From Formicarius rufipectus (lineage: Eukaryota > Chordata > Aves > Passeriformes > Formicariidae), in assembly GCA_013399695.1 (NCBI GenBank), contig VXAU01001336.1, forward strand, positions 248,001 to 312,000: 64,000 bases of DNA, written 5' to 3'. The notes below the pieces were generated by a model, which was not told the DNA's origin, searched no databases, and was given only the letters and a program-made list of their open reading frames with translations. How positions within the stretch are numbered: position 1 is the stretch's first letter; the number at the start of each line of letters is the position of its first letter. Positions 23,352 to 37,039 of this stretch are shown piece by piece. The position numbers and the translations under genes are program-made.

Positions 23352-23528
23352 TCATAGAATCCTGGAATGGTTTGGGTTGGAAAGGACCTTAAGGATCATC
23401 TCATTCCACTCCCTTCCATGGACAGGCACACCTTCCACTAGCCCAGGTTGCTCCAAGCCCTGTCCATCCTGGCCTTTGAAACTTCCATGTTGGGGCAGCC
23501 CCAGCTTCTCTGGGCAGCCCTATGTCAG
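23352..23528 (-). mobile_element. CR1 LINE 3' fragment, short
   Basis: ATCATAGAATCCTGGAATGG begins the element, followed by TTGGAAAGGACCTTAAGG, a CCATGGACAGGCACACCTTCC segment and TTCTCTGGGCAGCCC. Minus-oriented, about 175 bp, truncated. Confidence 0.93.
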
Positions 23529-24559
23529 ACCCAGTCGGTTGCCAAAGCAGAAGGTGCAGTCTTTGCCATGAAGGGACAGGCAATCCCCTCTTGGGAGGTC
23601 TTCATGCCCAGCTCTGGAGGTGCTGAGAACAAGACAGTCCTGTCCGTGGCAGAGCTGTGTGCTGATGACACCCTGGAGTCCTCTCCCAGTCCACTCCAAA
23701 GGCTGTCCAGCTCAGTGAAGCCCACAAAAGCCACCACAGCACAGACACCAGTGCCCAGCATGTCAAGCACTGCTCTCCCCCAGGCTCCTCCTCACCCTGA
23801 CTGCCTGTCTGAAGCTGATTTCCTCCCTCACTCATCCCGAGCTCCAAGCTCCTGCTTTCACTCTGTGCTTGTAAAACCTCAGCCAAACAACCCGGGCTCC
23901 TCGGGGTGCCTGCAGTAACACAAACAAACAGCCTCCGAAACCCAGCCTGTGACAGCCACTATCCCTCCCCTGGGGGTTCTCCGTCCAAATAGCATCACTT
24001 TTACCTGAAAAACACCTCCTTTAAATGTCACATGCTGCCTGGCAGCCCTTAAAAGGGCTCTTCTCACTGCAGGGGAAAGACAACCCACACTCAACCTCAC
24101 TCCTGTCCAGCCCCACCCGGCAGCATGGCACTGACAGGGGTAGTGCCCCCTCTGCCCAGCCCTACCAGCTTGTGCCTTGTGAGGCTCTCCAACCCCGAGA
24201 GCCTTGTTCTGGAGTCACGCAAAGACACTGAATCAATTTGTCTGGCACTGACTTACAGAAATTGGGTTTTGTTTGACCTTTCTCTGGTAGGTTAAAGAGC
24301 CTTTCAGCACGCAGCCTTCTCTACACAAGTTGCTTGTACACTGCAATCCAGGCACGCCTCAGTCTTCTTTTTGAGGAGTCAAACAAACCAGGCTCAAGTC
24401 ACAACCCGCAAGCCAGTAAATCAGTTTTGTGGTCCTCATGTTTAATTACTCCGGCTTTTCCCCGTTCCTCATGGGAGGTGATCCTTTCAGGACCACCGGT
24501 GTCTTGTCACCAGGGCTTCCTGCAGGGCCTTCCTTCTCCTGCCTCTCGAGTTTTTTCAC

Positions 24560-24985
24560 CTGAGGACTGTACTGGCCCTTAAGTGTGAGTGCCACGAGTG
24601 CTCACGCTGAGCTACTCATGCAGTGTGACCCTTAAATCCCTTTCAAAGTCCGTGCTTCCCAGGATGTAAGCCAGCATTCCCCATTTCTCAACACACAGGT
24701 TTGCACTTGGCTGTGTTAAAATGCACTTTGTTTAAACGGGCCCAGTTTACCAAGCAATCTGAATTGCTCTGCATGACTGGTCTATCCTCATCATGATCTC
24801 CCACTCCACCAATCTCCATGTCAGCTGCACGTTTATCAGTGCTGATTTTAGATTTACTTCCAGACCGCTGATTACGGCGTTGAATGGCAGCGGGTGCGGT
24901 GCTGCTGCCGGGGAGCTCCTCCAAGAGAACCTCATTCCACGAGGACTCCAAACGAGCTCTGCTTCACTAAGCTGAGGATAAACCA
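24560..24985 (-). mobile_element. ancient CR1-type LINE remnant, antisense
   Basis: The reverse complement matches the part of the old amniote CR1 ORF2 that encodes the end of the RT and its downstream region. On this strand it includes TTAAAATGCACTTTGTTTAA, the GGTCTATCCTCATCATGATC phrase and TCAGCTGCACGTTTATCAG followed by TGCTGATTTTAGATTTACTT. It is highly diverged, with no open frame of note. Confidence 0.75.
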
Positions 24986-25017
24986 GGTCTTCATCCATCT
25001 CACAATTCCCTCCCTTT

Positions 25018-25232
25018 AATCACAGAGTAATTAAGGTTGGAAAAGACCTCCAAGATCAGCGAGTCCAACCAATCACCACCTATGTCACCCAGCCCAGAGC
25101 ACTGAGTGCCACGTCCAGTCATTCCTTGAACACCTCCAGGGATGGGGACTCCACCACTTCCCTGGGCAGCCCCTTCCAATGCTTGACAACCTTTTCCATC
25201 CTTCCTGACATCCAACCTGAGATTAGTTCATT
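25018..25232 (-). mobile_element. CR1 LINE 3' fragment
   Basis: AATCACAGAGTAATTAAGGT then GAAAAGACCTCCAAGATC, GAGTGCCACGTCCAGTCATT, GGGATGGGGACTCCACCACT, CCCTGGGCAGCCCCTTCCAA and CATCCAACCTGAGATTAG. This is the GAGTCCAACC-type CR1 subfamily, minus-oriented. It is followed directly by an (ATAATAATC)-like A/T repeat at 25229-25262. Confidence 0.93.
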
Positions 25233-26937
25233 CAAAATAATAATAATCATAATCATAACAAAACACATTATGAGCTTGGCATATCCATCAATCTCCAAGC
25301 TGATCAGCCAAGTGCTGTAACCTCAAACCAGCTCTGCTGCTCCAGACCTGCAGGAGGGCCTCAAGCAGATCCTGTTCCTCACAGAGGCCAGGACCAGATG
25401 CCTAAGGAAAGGTTTAAGAGCTGGATCTGTCATGTAATGACACTGCCCAGTATCCCTTCCCATCAAGCTGTGGTGACTGACGTCAATGCTATTTCCATCA
25501 TCGAGTTTCCTGCTTTAGCTATTAATCCAGTTGTTCCCCGGGGCTGGCGAGGACAGTGTGCACTGCACACAACATCCCTCTCTCTGTCACAGCTGGCTCA
25601 TGCCCTCCCACTGCTCCTGGCCCTGCCTGGGCTCCCTGGCTCCCTTAACACCCCCGGATCAGAGAGATCCTACTCCAGACTCTTGAATACTCTTCAGAAC
25701 AAATTATTTCATTCAATTATGTCAAATATCACTATTTCAAGACAACTTTGAATGACTTTGCTGGTTTCCAACGCATTGGCAGGTACTACAATCCTACGTT
25801 GTTATGTCTCAGTCCAAATTTTTACAACTATTCAGTGAGTACTTTTGCATTTTTCTACATAATTAGCAAATTTGCACCCTCCAGTTGGAATTGACAGTTA
25901 CCGGATTCCACCTCTTCCTAGCACATTTTTTAAAGTACTTATTGTGTTTACCTTGTCAAAATTGATTTTCCCCCAATGTCTTCAGCTCTCCTTGTTAATT
26001 TTCTACACTCCATAACTACTCATTTCTCCTAATTGCTATCCACTCCCTCCCTTTTCCCCCAGTATTTATTGGTTTTCTATTTCTAACTGCTGCCTCCACT
26101 TTGCCACTGTGCTGAAACAGGATTTGGGGCAAAGCTGTCTATTTTCTCAGCTAAGAAATTGCGGCTCTGGAAAAGAACTCCTTTCAAGGACTCCCCAGTG
26201 CTTGCTCTTATAGTCCTGATGGGGAGACCTGTGCCAACCTCTAAATCTGAGGAACAAACCAAGCCCCCGTCCCACTCTTTCCCCAGGGAGCACCGGCACC
26301 GGCGGCTCCTCCAGCACCGGCAGATGCTCTGATGAAGATGTTCATCCCCTGGTAAATCCTGTGGGTTTCTGTGCTGCCACAGCTCAGGGGTTTTTTCTTG
26401 AAAAGGAATGGTTTGCAGCTCTACATTCAAAGACCTCCATCCTCTGTGAAGTGTTCCCTTGCCGTTTTGAGTCCATTCCTGCTCCCAGCCTCCATGGCAT
26501 CCTGCAGCAATGAACCCTCTGCTCCATGGAAAAGCCCTTTGGTTCTGTATCTGCTGCCTGGTAATTTTGCCTTGAACTTCTCCTACCTGCAGGGTTGTGA
26601 GAAAAAAAATTGCTGCTCGCTCTACCCCTTTCCAATTCCACAAATCCAGACTGCATCGTGCTCCGCTGTGTCCTCTGCAGTGAGCAGAGATATGCGGGTT
26701 GTCCTCCTGCAGACACCAGGCAGGTCAGGCCAGCTCTGCCACAGCATTCCCACATCAGGGGAGCCGGGGTCACACCCATGGTTCCAGTTTTGGGGCTTGT
26801 CAAAAGGAGCAGGAACTTGTTTCGATGAGGAATTTTCTTGGGCTGTCCCTGACAGCCTTGCCCAGCCTGCCTGGTCCTGCCTGCACACCCCAACACCAGT
26901 CCCTGCCTCTGCTGATGCCTTCTACTATGAGGCCATG

Positions 26938-27157
26938 GTAGGAAAAAATTATATTAGGAAAAATTTCTTCATGAAATGGCAGGTTAAGCATTGGAAGGGG
27001 CTGCCCAGGGACGTGGTGAGTCCCCATTGCTCGAGGTGCTCAAGGAATGTCTGGATGTGACACTCAGAGCTCTGGGCTGGATGACAAGGTGCTGATTGGT
27101 TGGACTCGCTGATCTCTGAGGTTTTTTTCAGCCTTAATGGTTCTGTGATTCTATGAG
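26938..27157 (+). mobile_element. CR1 LINE 3' fragment
   Basis: TATTAGGAAAAATTTCTTCA at the start, then GCATTGGAAGGGGCTGCCCA, a GATGACAAGGTGCTGATTGG segment and the terminus GGTTCTGTGATTCTATGA. Plus-oriented, about 220 bp. Confidence 0.93.
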
Positions 27158-29499
27158 GATTCCCACCCAGGGATGCTGGATGGGGGGTAAGGGGATCCTC
27201 TCCCCGCCTCTGCCCCACTCTGCTCCCTCCTGTCTTCCCCCTTCATTAAAACATTCCCGGCTCTCATCAGGACCCTCACCAAGCTGATTCTCCTTGCTGA
27301 ACTCAGGGAAAACAAACTCAGCCCAAAGGGGAGTAGTGCCAGGAGTGAATGGGACTTTGGGGTGTCACACTGCAAACTTAGGGCATCACCCCACGGCAAG
27401 GACTGAGCAGCAGGAGATGCAGTCCCGAAACAACACTGTTGACAAAGGAAACCCTAAAATCCACCCTGGGCACACTTTTCCTGCTGCCAGGAATAGAGGT
27501 GAGCCATCCTTCTCCCTCCCCGGGCTGCCACTGATGCTGGAGTGGCACAAATACCCACTGCCCTAACGCCGTCGCTGCCCATCCCAAAGCAGGACCCGTG
27601 GCCCGTGGGCTCATCTGGCAGCCTCCAGTGGCTCCTGCACCTCCCCACACGCCTAAAGCCTCCAGGGCCTTTCAGCCAGCTGCCAGAGGAGCTTGCTTCC
27701 CCAACAGCCACCACAATGCAGCAACTCACGGGGCCCTGCGTGAAAGGCAATGTCAGACCCAGCGCCCGGAATATCAAAATAAGTGACAAGGGAGCCATTG
27801 TGGCACAGGAGTTAGTCAACTTCAGATTGATGCAGGAACCCCTCTCTGCTGCAAACCAACCTGGGGCGAGGCAATGGCCCTGGCTACTGAGAGAAAAAGC
27901 AAAAGGGAAGCCCGAGGACCTTGCTCCAAAGTACACAGATCCAGCTTTTCCTGCGTGGAGGCTTTGTGGCGTGTGGGAATGATTTGATTTGCCAGTGTTG
28001 TGCCTGGAGAGGAGCACAGCTCCAGCCCAAAGCAACACAGGCGTCGGAGCAGGAGGCTGAGGGGAATATTATGTCCATGGAAACCAGGGCAAGCCTCGAG
28101 GAAAGCTGGACCTGAATTGGCAAAACCAGCCGGAGCAACACTCAAGCTCTAGAAAACAGGACACCAGCTCAGCTCACAAAAACAGCCAACCATTTTACAG
28201 CTCGTCTGACAACAGCGAATCCTTCTGCTGCTGTTCTGAGGTGAGGATGGATCAGAGCACGGACAGCTCTTCCCATCCTTTCCCCTGCTACCCCAGCAGC
28301 ACATGATCTTGCCACTGACCTGATTTTTGGAGAAGAAGCCCCCCAAGAGCATCTCTTGCTCCATCTGCACCCACCCTGCCGTACCTGGAGGGGATGTGAA
28401 AAGCTCACCGTGTTCCTGGCACAGCAGCACCAGGACGGAGGGCATTTGTGCACCAGCAGCAAAGGCAAACACTGCCCAGTTTGGTGTCACCTCTTGGCAT
28501 CTACGTAACCATCTGTTCCTCAGGGACTGTGCCTCTCCCTCCTGTGTCCCCCTGATCCCCTCGGTGGCCTGGGGACTCAGTCTGCCCCAGAGGTCCCTCC
28601 CTGCCCTACCACAGCATCTCCAGATGTTCAGAGGCACAAGGACTGGCTATCACTTCATTATGCAAACTGAGGCACACCAGAGCTGCATTCCCAGCAGTGC
28701 TGGATTGCTCCCTTTTAACACAACATGAAGGAATTGAGGAAAGATCTTGTGCAGAGTAGGGGTCCCAGGGGCTTTCCCTGTTTTGGACAAGGGAGGGCTG
28801 GAGCACCCAGGCAGAAGCTTCAGCCATCACAGACGAGGGAGGGAGATAGATGGACCCAGCTCTAAGCAAAGGCTGTGGTCTGTGCACACTTCTAAGACCC
28901 CTCCCACATTCAAAATAAACTTCCCAAAATTCTTCCATGGAAGGTGCTGTCTCCAAAAGAATGCTGAAAATTCTGAACGGGACTACTACCAGAATGCAAG
29001 GCTCAGCTCTCTGATCTACCATCCTGACAATTTACTGGGATCACCTCCATCAGATCTACTGGGGTCACACAGGGCACATCAGCCACGGGGCTGACAGTTC
29101 TGGTCCACCTGATGCTCGTGAGGTCTCATTTGATGCCTGTGCTCTGCCCACAAATCCTTGTGTCCATCCCCATCCCAGTGCCTGACATGAGGGTTGTTCC
29201 CATCAACACTTTAGCTCTTTTCCCACTCCAGTGTCTGATGTGAGGGTTGTTCCCAACAACTCTTTAGCTCTTCCACTGCTGACAGACAATAGTACAGAAG
29301 GAATCCACAGCAAGAGGAGCGACACACAGGAATCCATGGGATTCCACCTCCCAAGCCAGGTATTATCTACTGCTCACCCTTCCAAGTGGCTGCTCGCCTG
29401 GCTGCCACTGCTGACAATTAGCGAGTGCTGACCTTGCAGACAGAAGAGACAGTCTCCAAGTCCTGCCGAAAAAATGATAGCAGAACAGCCATCCTAAAA

Positions 29500-29945
29500 T
29501 GGACATCACATCCCGAGGCACTATTTAATGAATAAATCTGGGTAAAATGTGGGCTGATTCCACATAGGTGCCCTGAAGCCTCCTGAAATTTGCATGATGC
29601 TCAAAGAAGCCGCCAAAGCCTGGTGCCAACCTGCCTGGTCAGATCGAATTTATCTAACTCATAGCAAGATCTAACGCAATTAGAAACCCATTTAGACAGC
29701 CTCGGGACAGAGCTTGCCTAACCCCTCATCTTATGAGAGCTCTGAGCCCATCGAGGATGGGCAATTTGGCTTTTCTTTGGGTGAAATGAAGATTGGAAAG
29801 GAAAATATGGAAATAAATCATCTGAAGGGCAACTCGTGAAATCTAAAGGGGTCATAATCTTTATGGAATAATGTCTCAATTGGACTGGCTGTGGTGTCCT
29901 GAAATGTCTATCACTATCAAGCTGCTAATAGAGCTATTTTGTAGA
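29500..29945. promoter_or_regulatory. candidate conserved non-coding block in intron 3
   Basis: An AT-richer, repeat-free block inside the 17-kb PCDH1 intron, with ATTTGCAT (29588-29595), several AATTAG/TAAT cores, TGGGTGAAATGAAG and CTATCACTATCAAGC. The composition differs from the GC-rich flanks. This is a guess that an enhancer lies here, and only cross-species alignment can support it. Confidence 0.2.
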
Positions 29946-32082
29946 TGGTTGGTGTAGAGCGGAAATTACCCAGGACACAGAAGGAGGTCTCATAATCACG
30001 TTAAAACCATCTGAAGATCCCATGGAGAAAAAGGTTCCAGGACTGGGAGTAACACTTGAACAAAGCCCTCGAGGAATCCAACAGCTGTAGAGTGGGAAAA
30101 TAATGCTGGGAAAATAATGAGCTAATCTGGCTCCCAGTTGCACCCAGTGGAGCTGACAGAGAGTACTGAAAGCTCTGGGGGGAGCAGGGGGTCCTAAGCC
30201 ATAGGCTCAGGACTCTATTAAAAAAAATAGAGATAACCAGGAATGCTTCAACAGAAGACTCTGCACGGAAAACCTGTCAATTTGCTGAAATCAGATCATT
30301 ATTCAAGTGAGTTTCTTGTTTCAGGGTTGGGGCAGGGGGGAGATCTTTGCTGACACGTAGAAATGAAAAAATGATGCTCTTGCAAAGGAAGTTCTCACTT
30401 CAGAATTCAAGCCAAGTATTAATTATGATGTGCAATTCAAAAAGGTCAGTCAGAATCATGACTTCAAAAAATACTAGGGAAAAATGTATTTATATATAAT
30501 ATATTTTATACTGATCAACTTGGGAAATAGGGTAAACACTGAAAATTCTTCCTGATTTGTTTTCAAATTGTAATTTTTCTTCTGAGATCAAACCTGTTCT
30601 CTCACCACCTCTGTTTTCCCTGGCAAAGGGCAGAGGCTTTTCCTGTTTGTTCAAGGAATTGTGCCTGTTTCATAAGTCTGTGCACCAACAGCTTTGTTGG
30701 GCAGAGCCCTCACTTTAGTGGTCTGCAACCAACCTGCACCTCCTGATAAATGGTGATACTGGGTAAGTCAAGCCTTCATTTGGAGACAACAAACAGGTAG
30801 GACAGGAAATAATGTGAGGGTCATTAGGGCCACTTCTCTTGCCTGCACTGCTCTGGCATTACCAGGTCTGGCACAGGGTTCCTGGTATGGATAAGCTGTC
30901 CTCAGATCCTGGGAGAGCTGTCCAGTCCTTGGGTCAAACCTTGCAGATCATGGCTCAAGACAAATTTCCTGATCATTAGAGCAAGTTTCCAAGCTCTCTT
31001 CTCTTGGCAAGAGACACCCCTAATAAACTGTGATCCACTTGAAATCCTTGGAAAAAAAACCCAGCCCAAGCTCCTCCAGGCAGTCCCAGAGTCTTGAATC
31101 ACAACACCTCAAAAGGTCTTGCCCAGCCTGAATAATAACGAAGGGCTCTTCAAACATCTGAAACACCGATTTTGCTTTCTCCGGGGCTTGAGAGCTTTTG
31201 ATGAAGAAGCAGAAAGATTAATAGATTAGTGTAAGACGAACATCAGACATCACTTCAGCAAGACATTTCGAGCAGGATCTCAGTCCAGAGCTCAAAGAGG
31301 TTCCCCCCACAGCAGGGCTGGATATCTGTCAGAGTCTCCTCGGCAGCAGCTTTGCAGCTGCTCCAGAGCATGGGGGACTTTGGAGGATGTGAAAACCAGG
31401 CCATGTGGGAGCAAAATAGCTCCAGGCTTTCAGGTTGCTCAGGCCTTTAAAGATGTCTCAGAGGAGCTGAATCAGGGCACTCTGCTCTGACAGCTTTGCC
31501 ACAGAGCAGGATCAGTTCCAGGGAAGGGAGGTGGTGATTCGCTGCCCTCCCCAAGTGATGGCCTGGAACAGCTTTGATGAAACCCGCCAAGATCTGCCAT
31601 GCCATGTGCAGATAGGAGATCAGAGGTGGTGATTTTGCAAGCAAGGAGGTGCTCAGAAGGATGTTTACCTCCTGGGGTAGGGGCATCTTCAGGGATCTCT
31701 GGGCAGGACCCACAAGGCATGGCTATGAGTACCAGAATGGATGTGAATGATGAGATAGTGTATGAGCTTTCTCCTGCTCTCCCAGCAGGTCACATCCCAC
31801 TCTCCCACCACAAACCCACCCACGCTTTCCTGTGAGCATCTGAAGGACCGAGGCAGTAAACAGCTTACACCACACAAGACACTGATGCAAAACAACCAGG
31901 AGATGTTTTTAAGGGATCTGGGGGAGTTGTTTTCTTTCTGGTCCCGTCTGACCTCCTCTTCCTCTCGTGCTCTCAGCCACAGGGCTAAATTGGAAACATC
32001 ACTGGAAAAAGAAACCTCCACTCCTGGTGGGATAAAGCAGGTCCTCAAGGGTGCAGACTGAGACCTCCAGAAAGTCAGAGAG

Positions 32083-32425
32083 AATAGAACCACAGAAAGG
32101 TTTGGGTTGGAAGGCAACTTAAAGCTCATCTTATTCCAAACCCATGCCCTAGGCAGGGACACCTTCCACTATTCCATGTTGCTCCAAGTCCCATCCCAAC
32201 TGGCCTTGAACATTTCCAGGGATGGGGCAGCCACAGTTTCTCTGGGAAACTTGTGCCAGGGTTGAACCACCTGAACCACCCTCACAGATAAGAATTGCTT
32301 CCCAATATCTAACCCAAATCTCCCCTTTATCAGTTTAAAATTGCTCCCCTGTGTCCTATCACTATCTTCCCAAGTAAAAAGCCACTTTCCATAATTTTAT
32401 AAGCCTCCTTGAAGTACTGAAAGGA
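32083..32425 (-). mobile_element. CR1 LINE 3' fragment
   Basis: AATAGAACCACAGAAAGGTT then GGTTGGAAGGCAACTTAAAG, the CATTTCCAGGGATGGGGCAG and CAATATCTAACCCAAATCTC phrases, TTGCTCCCCTGTGTCCTATC and a GAAGTACTGAAAGG tail. Minus-oriented, about 340 bp, with a small internal CCACCTGAA duplication near 32265-32280. Confidence 0.93.
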
Positions 32426-33675
32426 TCAAGACAAAAAGACAAGATCAATAAATAGCCTGTTAGGGGAAGGCTGAGTGAGTCTGAGTCACAGATGACCCAG
32501 GCTCCCAGAAGTGAGGTCAAAACTGAGTTTCAACCAGGTTGGACTGACAGACACTTGCAGCTGGTGTCAGAGGTGACAAGAGGGGGACCAAGATGCCAGA
32601 GGTGGCCTGTGCTGCCTCCTCACCCATGTTCACCCTTCCTCTGTCCCAGTTGAGCAGGCTGTGCTTCCTGGGGCACTGCAGGAAAAGTCTCCTTTGGAGC
32701 AATCTGCATTGACCATCTTGGTTTCTCCCAAGAGCAGAGCTGGAGTTGTGCAAATGCAGCTTGGATCCACCAGTTTGCAGGGCAGCAGGTGGGAGCACAA
32801 CTCTGCCACGGGTTTCTTGGGCTCTCACAAGCCAGGTTTAGGAGGATGAGGATGGAGGGGGAGGAAGGTGCTTTGGGCCTGGCATGGGGCTCAGCTCCAG
32901 TGGCAGAGTTCAGAAGAACAGGCTGGCCAGGGGGAGATTTTGGCAGGGCACCACAGGGGCTGAATGTCCACCAACCCAGGGGGTCCTTCTCTTTGCACAG
33001 TCCCATATGGGGGGATTCATTCAAGGCTCCTGGGTGGACACCAGCTCCAGGGACACAAGGGCACAGCATCCACCTCTTCTCTGCTGCCCTCCCCACCACG
33101 AGCTGACACAGTTCCCAGGGACAGAGCCACGCTGTGCCCTTTGCTCCAGGCATTCTTTAGTCCTCCTCACCCTCCTTCACAACACCCCTCCCTGTCCTGC
33201 CCTACATCACACACCCTCTCATTACCCCAACCTCCTCTCCATCCCACCCCATCCCATCCCAGAACATCCTGGCTCTGTCCTCACCCTGTCCAGCTGCACC
33301 CCATCCTCCTCCCTTCACCCCATCCACAGCCTCCTGGATACTCTCTGTCCAGAGGGACCACCAAGTGTCTGGGGACACAGAGGGGCCACCAAATGCCCGG
33401 GGACACAGCCTGTCACAGCAGCGTGTTTTGCCCCAGGCTTTGGGTGTGGGATTAAGGGAGGCTGCAGGGCTGGGCCCCGCTCCAGGGAGCAGCACTGCAG
33501 CTGAGAGCGGAGCCCGGCCGAGCGGGCAGAGCAGTGCTGGGAATATCAATCAGCGTGGCTTGGAGCGGGCTCTGCCCACACAGCCAGGGCTTTCATCGCA
33601 CAGGGGATCCACACTCGGCTGTCAGAGCCAGCCAGGGACTTGGCCCTGTGCTGCAGAGGGCTCAGCATCCCTCTG

Positions 33676-33896
33676 CACCATCCCCCGTACCATTCCCCTG
33701 TACCATCCCCCGTACCATCCCCCTGTACCATCCCCCTGTAGCATCCCCCTGCACCATCCCCCTGTACCATCCCCCTGTACCATCCCCCTGTANTCCCCCT
33801 GTAACATCCCTTTGTACCATCCCCTCTATCACCCCCTGTACCACCCTCCCTATACCATCCCCCTTGCACCATCCCCCTGTACCATCCCTCTGCACC
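33676..33896. repeat. 13-bp minisatellite (CCATCCCCCTGTA)n
   Basis: About 15 imperfect copies of a 13-bp unit, CCATCCCCCTGTA, with one unresolved base at 33793. All frames over it are low-complexity artefacts (YRG or YHP repeats). It sits in PCDH1 intron 3, about 4.5 kb past the short-isoform stop. Confidence 0.95.
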
Positions 33897-36713
33897 AGGG
33901 CCAGGACTGGCCCATCAGGAGAGACTGGTGCAGAGGGGAAAGCCATGAGAGAGCAGAAGTGTGGAGAGCAGCAGAAACAATTGTGAAAGAAAAGAGGGGA
34001 GACTGGGGAGGGGGGGAAAGAAGTCCCCCAAAGCCAAGCTAGGGAAGGCCATGTTCACTGCAGACCAGTTCTGGCTCCAAGGGCATCATGGGGGTCTAAG
34101 AAGGGAGAGAAAGATGAGGGGAGGCAGGAATGAGCAGCATCTTTCTCAGCAGGGTGAGAAGAGGGAAATTGGGCAGTGCTGCAAGTCACCCAGCCCAGTG
34201 TGGGGAGCCCCAGGAGCTAGCACAGGCCGGGTAAATCTTCAGGGGAGTAAAGGATCCCAAGTGCTGGTGGGGCCAGGGACTGTCAGGCAGGAGAGACCCG
34301 ATGATGTCCCCATGGGTCAGGGACAGTAAGTGCCACTGCCTCTTGCAGATGTGCTGCTTTCCGAGGAGTTGTCACCTGCCCAAGGCTGCACACTACGTAC
34401 AGCCCACTGTCACCTCCTGCCACGCCCAGGCTGTATGCACCCCACTGCCACTGCTCCCTGTGGCTGTGTACCCCCTGCCACCTCCCACTGCAGCACAGGC
34501 TGCACACACCCCACTGCCCCCTCCTTGGGGGACAGGGTTTGTACCTGTCCCTGTGCCACCTCCTCCGGGGACACACCCCCTGCATCCCCTACCCCCGACC
34601 CACAGCCCGTATGTGCGTCTGTGCCACCCCCTGTGACAGAGACCACCTGCCCCTGCACACACCCCAGCTGCCTCTGGCTGTACAGAACAGCCCATACCAC
34701 CGGACTGCTCGTCTCCCATGGCTGAACCTCTACATTTTGAGGTCCCAAACAGCCCACAGTGCTCTCCCAGGTACAGGCACCAGTCCTTGCCATCAAGCAA
34801 AGTCCCCCAGCACAGAATTATCAGGAGTCACTGCATATTTCTGCCTTGCCTTTGGGGTCTCAGCATCCTCACCAAGGCCCCAGAAGCCAGCACGGTGTGC
34901 TCCCCCCCAAGCAGCCAGTGATGCTCACAGGCTGCTGTGCCCTGACGAGCCCAGCCACTCCTCTCAGCCCGGCCAGGGATCCGCAGCCCCAGAACGCTCC
35001 CTCATTTGGTCTCTGCACGGCAGAGCCAAATCTGACCCAAGTCCAATTGATCCCGGGGGCAGGGGTTGATGGGCAGTGCACAGGATCTGCTCTAAGCACG
35101 TCCCTCTGAAACTGGGGGAAAACTGGACAGGTCCCCCATGAACCCTCAGCTCCATCTGCAGCTCTTTGCTGGATCCATTTATCAGCTCATTCCACGTGAA
35201 GGACCTTGAGAAAACCCACTGACCCAGGACAGTAGGAGACTTTCCCAGACATCTGCCAACACCTAAACCTGCAATTTATGGAGACTCGGAGCTAAATTCT
35301 AAAACAAGACAATTTCATTTCTGCCCATTACAGCTACAATATTCCTCTTATTCCTCCCCTCCCGCTCCCCGCAGAGAGTAATTAATGCTGCACCGCGCTC
35401 CGCAGCCCGCGGCAGGTACAGGCACCTCTGCTGAGCTCGCTGGAGTTAACACCATTCCAGCCACCTTCTGGGATGCTGGGGGGCTCCAAGGACCCGGGGC
35501 AAGCTTGGGTTTGTGCAGCCGGGAAAGGATGCAGCATAACCGCCCTGGTATGAAAGGATGGAGCCTGGGAGACAGGCAGAAGAAAGAACCACTCCCCACA
35601 CGTCTGTGTTCTCACCCCAGGTTCATCAAAGAGCTGCGGAGGATAAGGAAGGAAGGGAAACTTCTCTCAGAAAGTTCCCAAAGGGAAGCAGATGGCAGGG
35701 CTGAGCCAAGCCCCCAGACTGCCCTGCCCAGCCCTGCGGGGACTACTTATTGAGGTGGTTGCTGGTGTCTCCTTTCCTCCTCTGCAACCATCGTTCTCCC
35801 TGCGGGTCCCAGCCCTGCCTGCCCAGGAGGCCCAGACACTTCCTGGATGGTTCAAGATAAAACCTTATGCTGTTAGCAAAACAAACGAGGAGGCTGTGAG
35901 AGCCAAGGCTGGCACAGGGCTGAAACCATCGAAGCCAGAACCACTGGTTTCCCCGGATGATCTAATCTCTCCCAGCGACAGAGTTCCTCTTCCCTGGCAG
36001 CCTGGTGTGGCCAGTTGGAGCCCCTGGGGAAGAGGTGAAGCTGGTGTGATGGATGCAGGGATGTTTGCCCCAGTCTGAAAGAAGAACCATGAGAAACAGG
36101 AATGGTTGGCCAGGGAGGGGGTCCTTGAGATGTGATGCTGGGATGGTGGGAGAGGGGTGTAGGCTGGACCCATCCAGGGCCTGGGGAAGGAGTGCTGTGC
36201 TGCTGTTGCCTACCAAGATCCATCCTGTCTCCAGTCAGCTGGAGACAAGACTCTGAGCAAGCCCCACGGCAGCAGAATCACCCCCATCCACCCCACCAAG
36301 GAGGGGCAGAGCCATCTTTGTGTGGAGCGCATCTGCCCGGTTCCACCCCCCTGTTGCTGCCAGCAAGCTTTCCTGGGAGCACCTCCCCTTCCCAACGCAT
36401 CCCAGGGTGGGGGAGCACCTTGATCCGGGTGCTTCCCCCTGGTGCTGCTGACACACCAAGGCTCCATCTGCAACGGCGTGCGCCCTCATTGCAGCACTGC
36501 GGCGGGGAGAGCAGGCGCCTTCCACCCTCCCCGCCAGCATTTGGGTCATGGGAGGCACCACATGGCAGAGATCTGCTCCCCCATGCACTGGCTTTGGCAC
36601 ACGGGTGGGGCTCAAGAGGATGTGGGGATCAACCAGGAGAAGGTTTGAGAGAGGATGGTGGGGTGGAAGAAAGCTGGGCTGGCTGGTCTGTGGCTCGGAT
36701 TGCTTCCATGTCC

Positions 36714-36716
<3 letters not shown>
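33897..36716. other. intronic stretch, no gene seen
   Basis: GC-rich intron sequence. 34390-34740 is a degenerate C-rich repeat with CCCACTGCC and CACACACCCC phrases. 35160-35400 is a more AT-rich segment with GAGTAATTAATGC. Long frames on both strands are composition-driven, and I see no exon with splice support. Confidence 0.5.

Positions 36717-36744
<28 letters not shown>
36717..36744. repeat. (TG)n dinucleotide repeat
   Basis: Pure alternating TG from about 36717 to 36744, preceded by CCACA and followed by CACATTC. A likely polymorphic microsatellite in PCDH1 intron 3. Confidence 0.97.
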
Positions 36745-36746
<2 letters not shown>

Positions 36747-37039
36747 CATTCATATGCTATGAAACATGTCCTGGAGGAAGATGTATCCTTAAAGGGCCAA
36801 GCAGTGACTGGAGATGGGAGATGTCAACCTGGGAATGAGGGGTCAGCACCATGAGGCCTCTGGACTGGACACCCTGGCGTGTGTGGTGGAGGGTTTGTGG
36901 AGATGGCTTGCCCACCTGAGCATCAGTTCTGGGCTCTGTGGGGCCTGGGTACTTCAGTGGCTGAGGGCATGGAAAATACACCTGGGAAATTGTTGGGGGC
37001 AAGAGCATCTTCAGGGGCAGCAGGGAAAATAAAGCACAA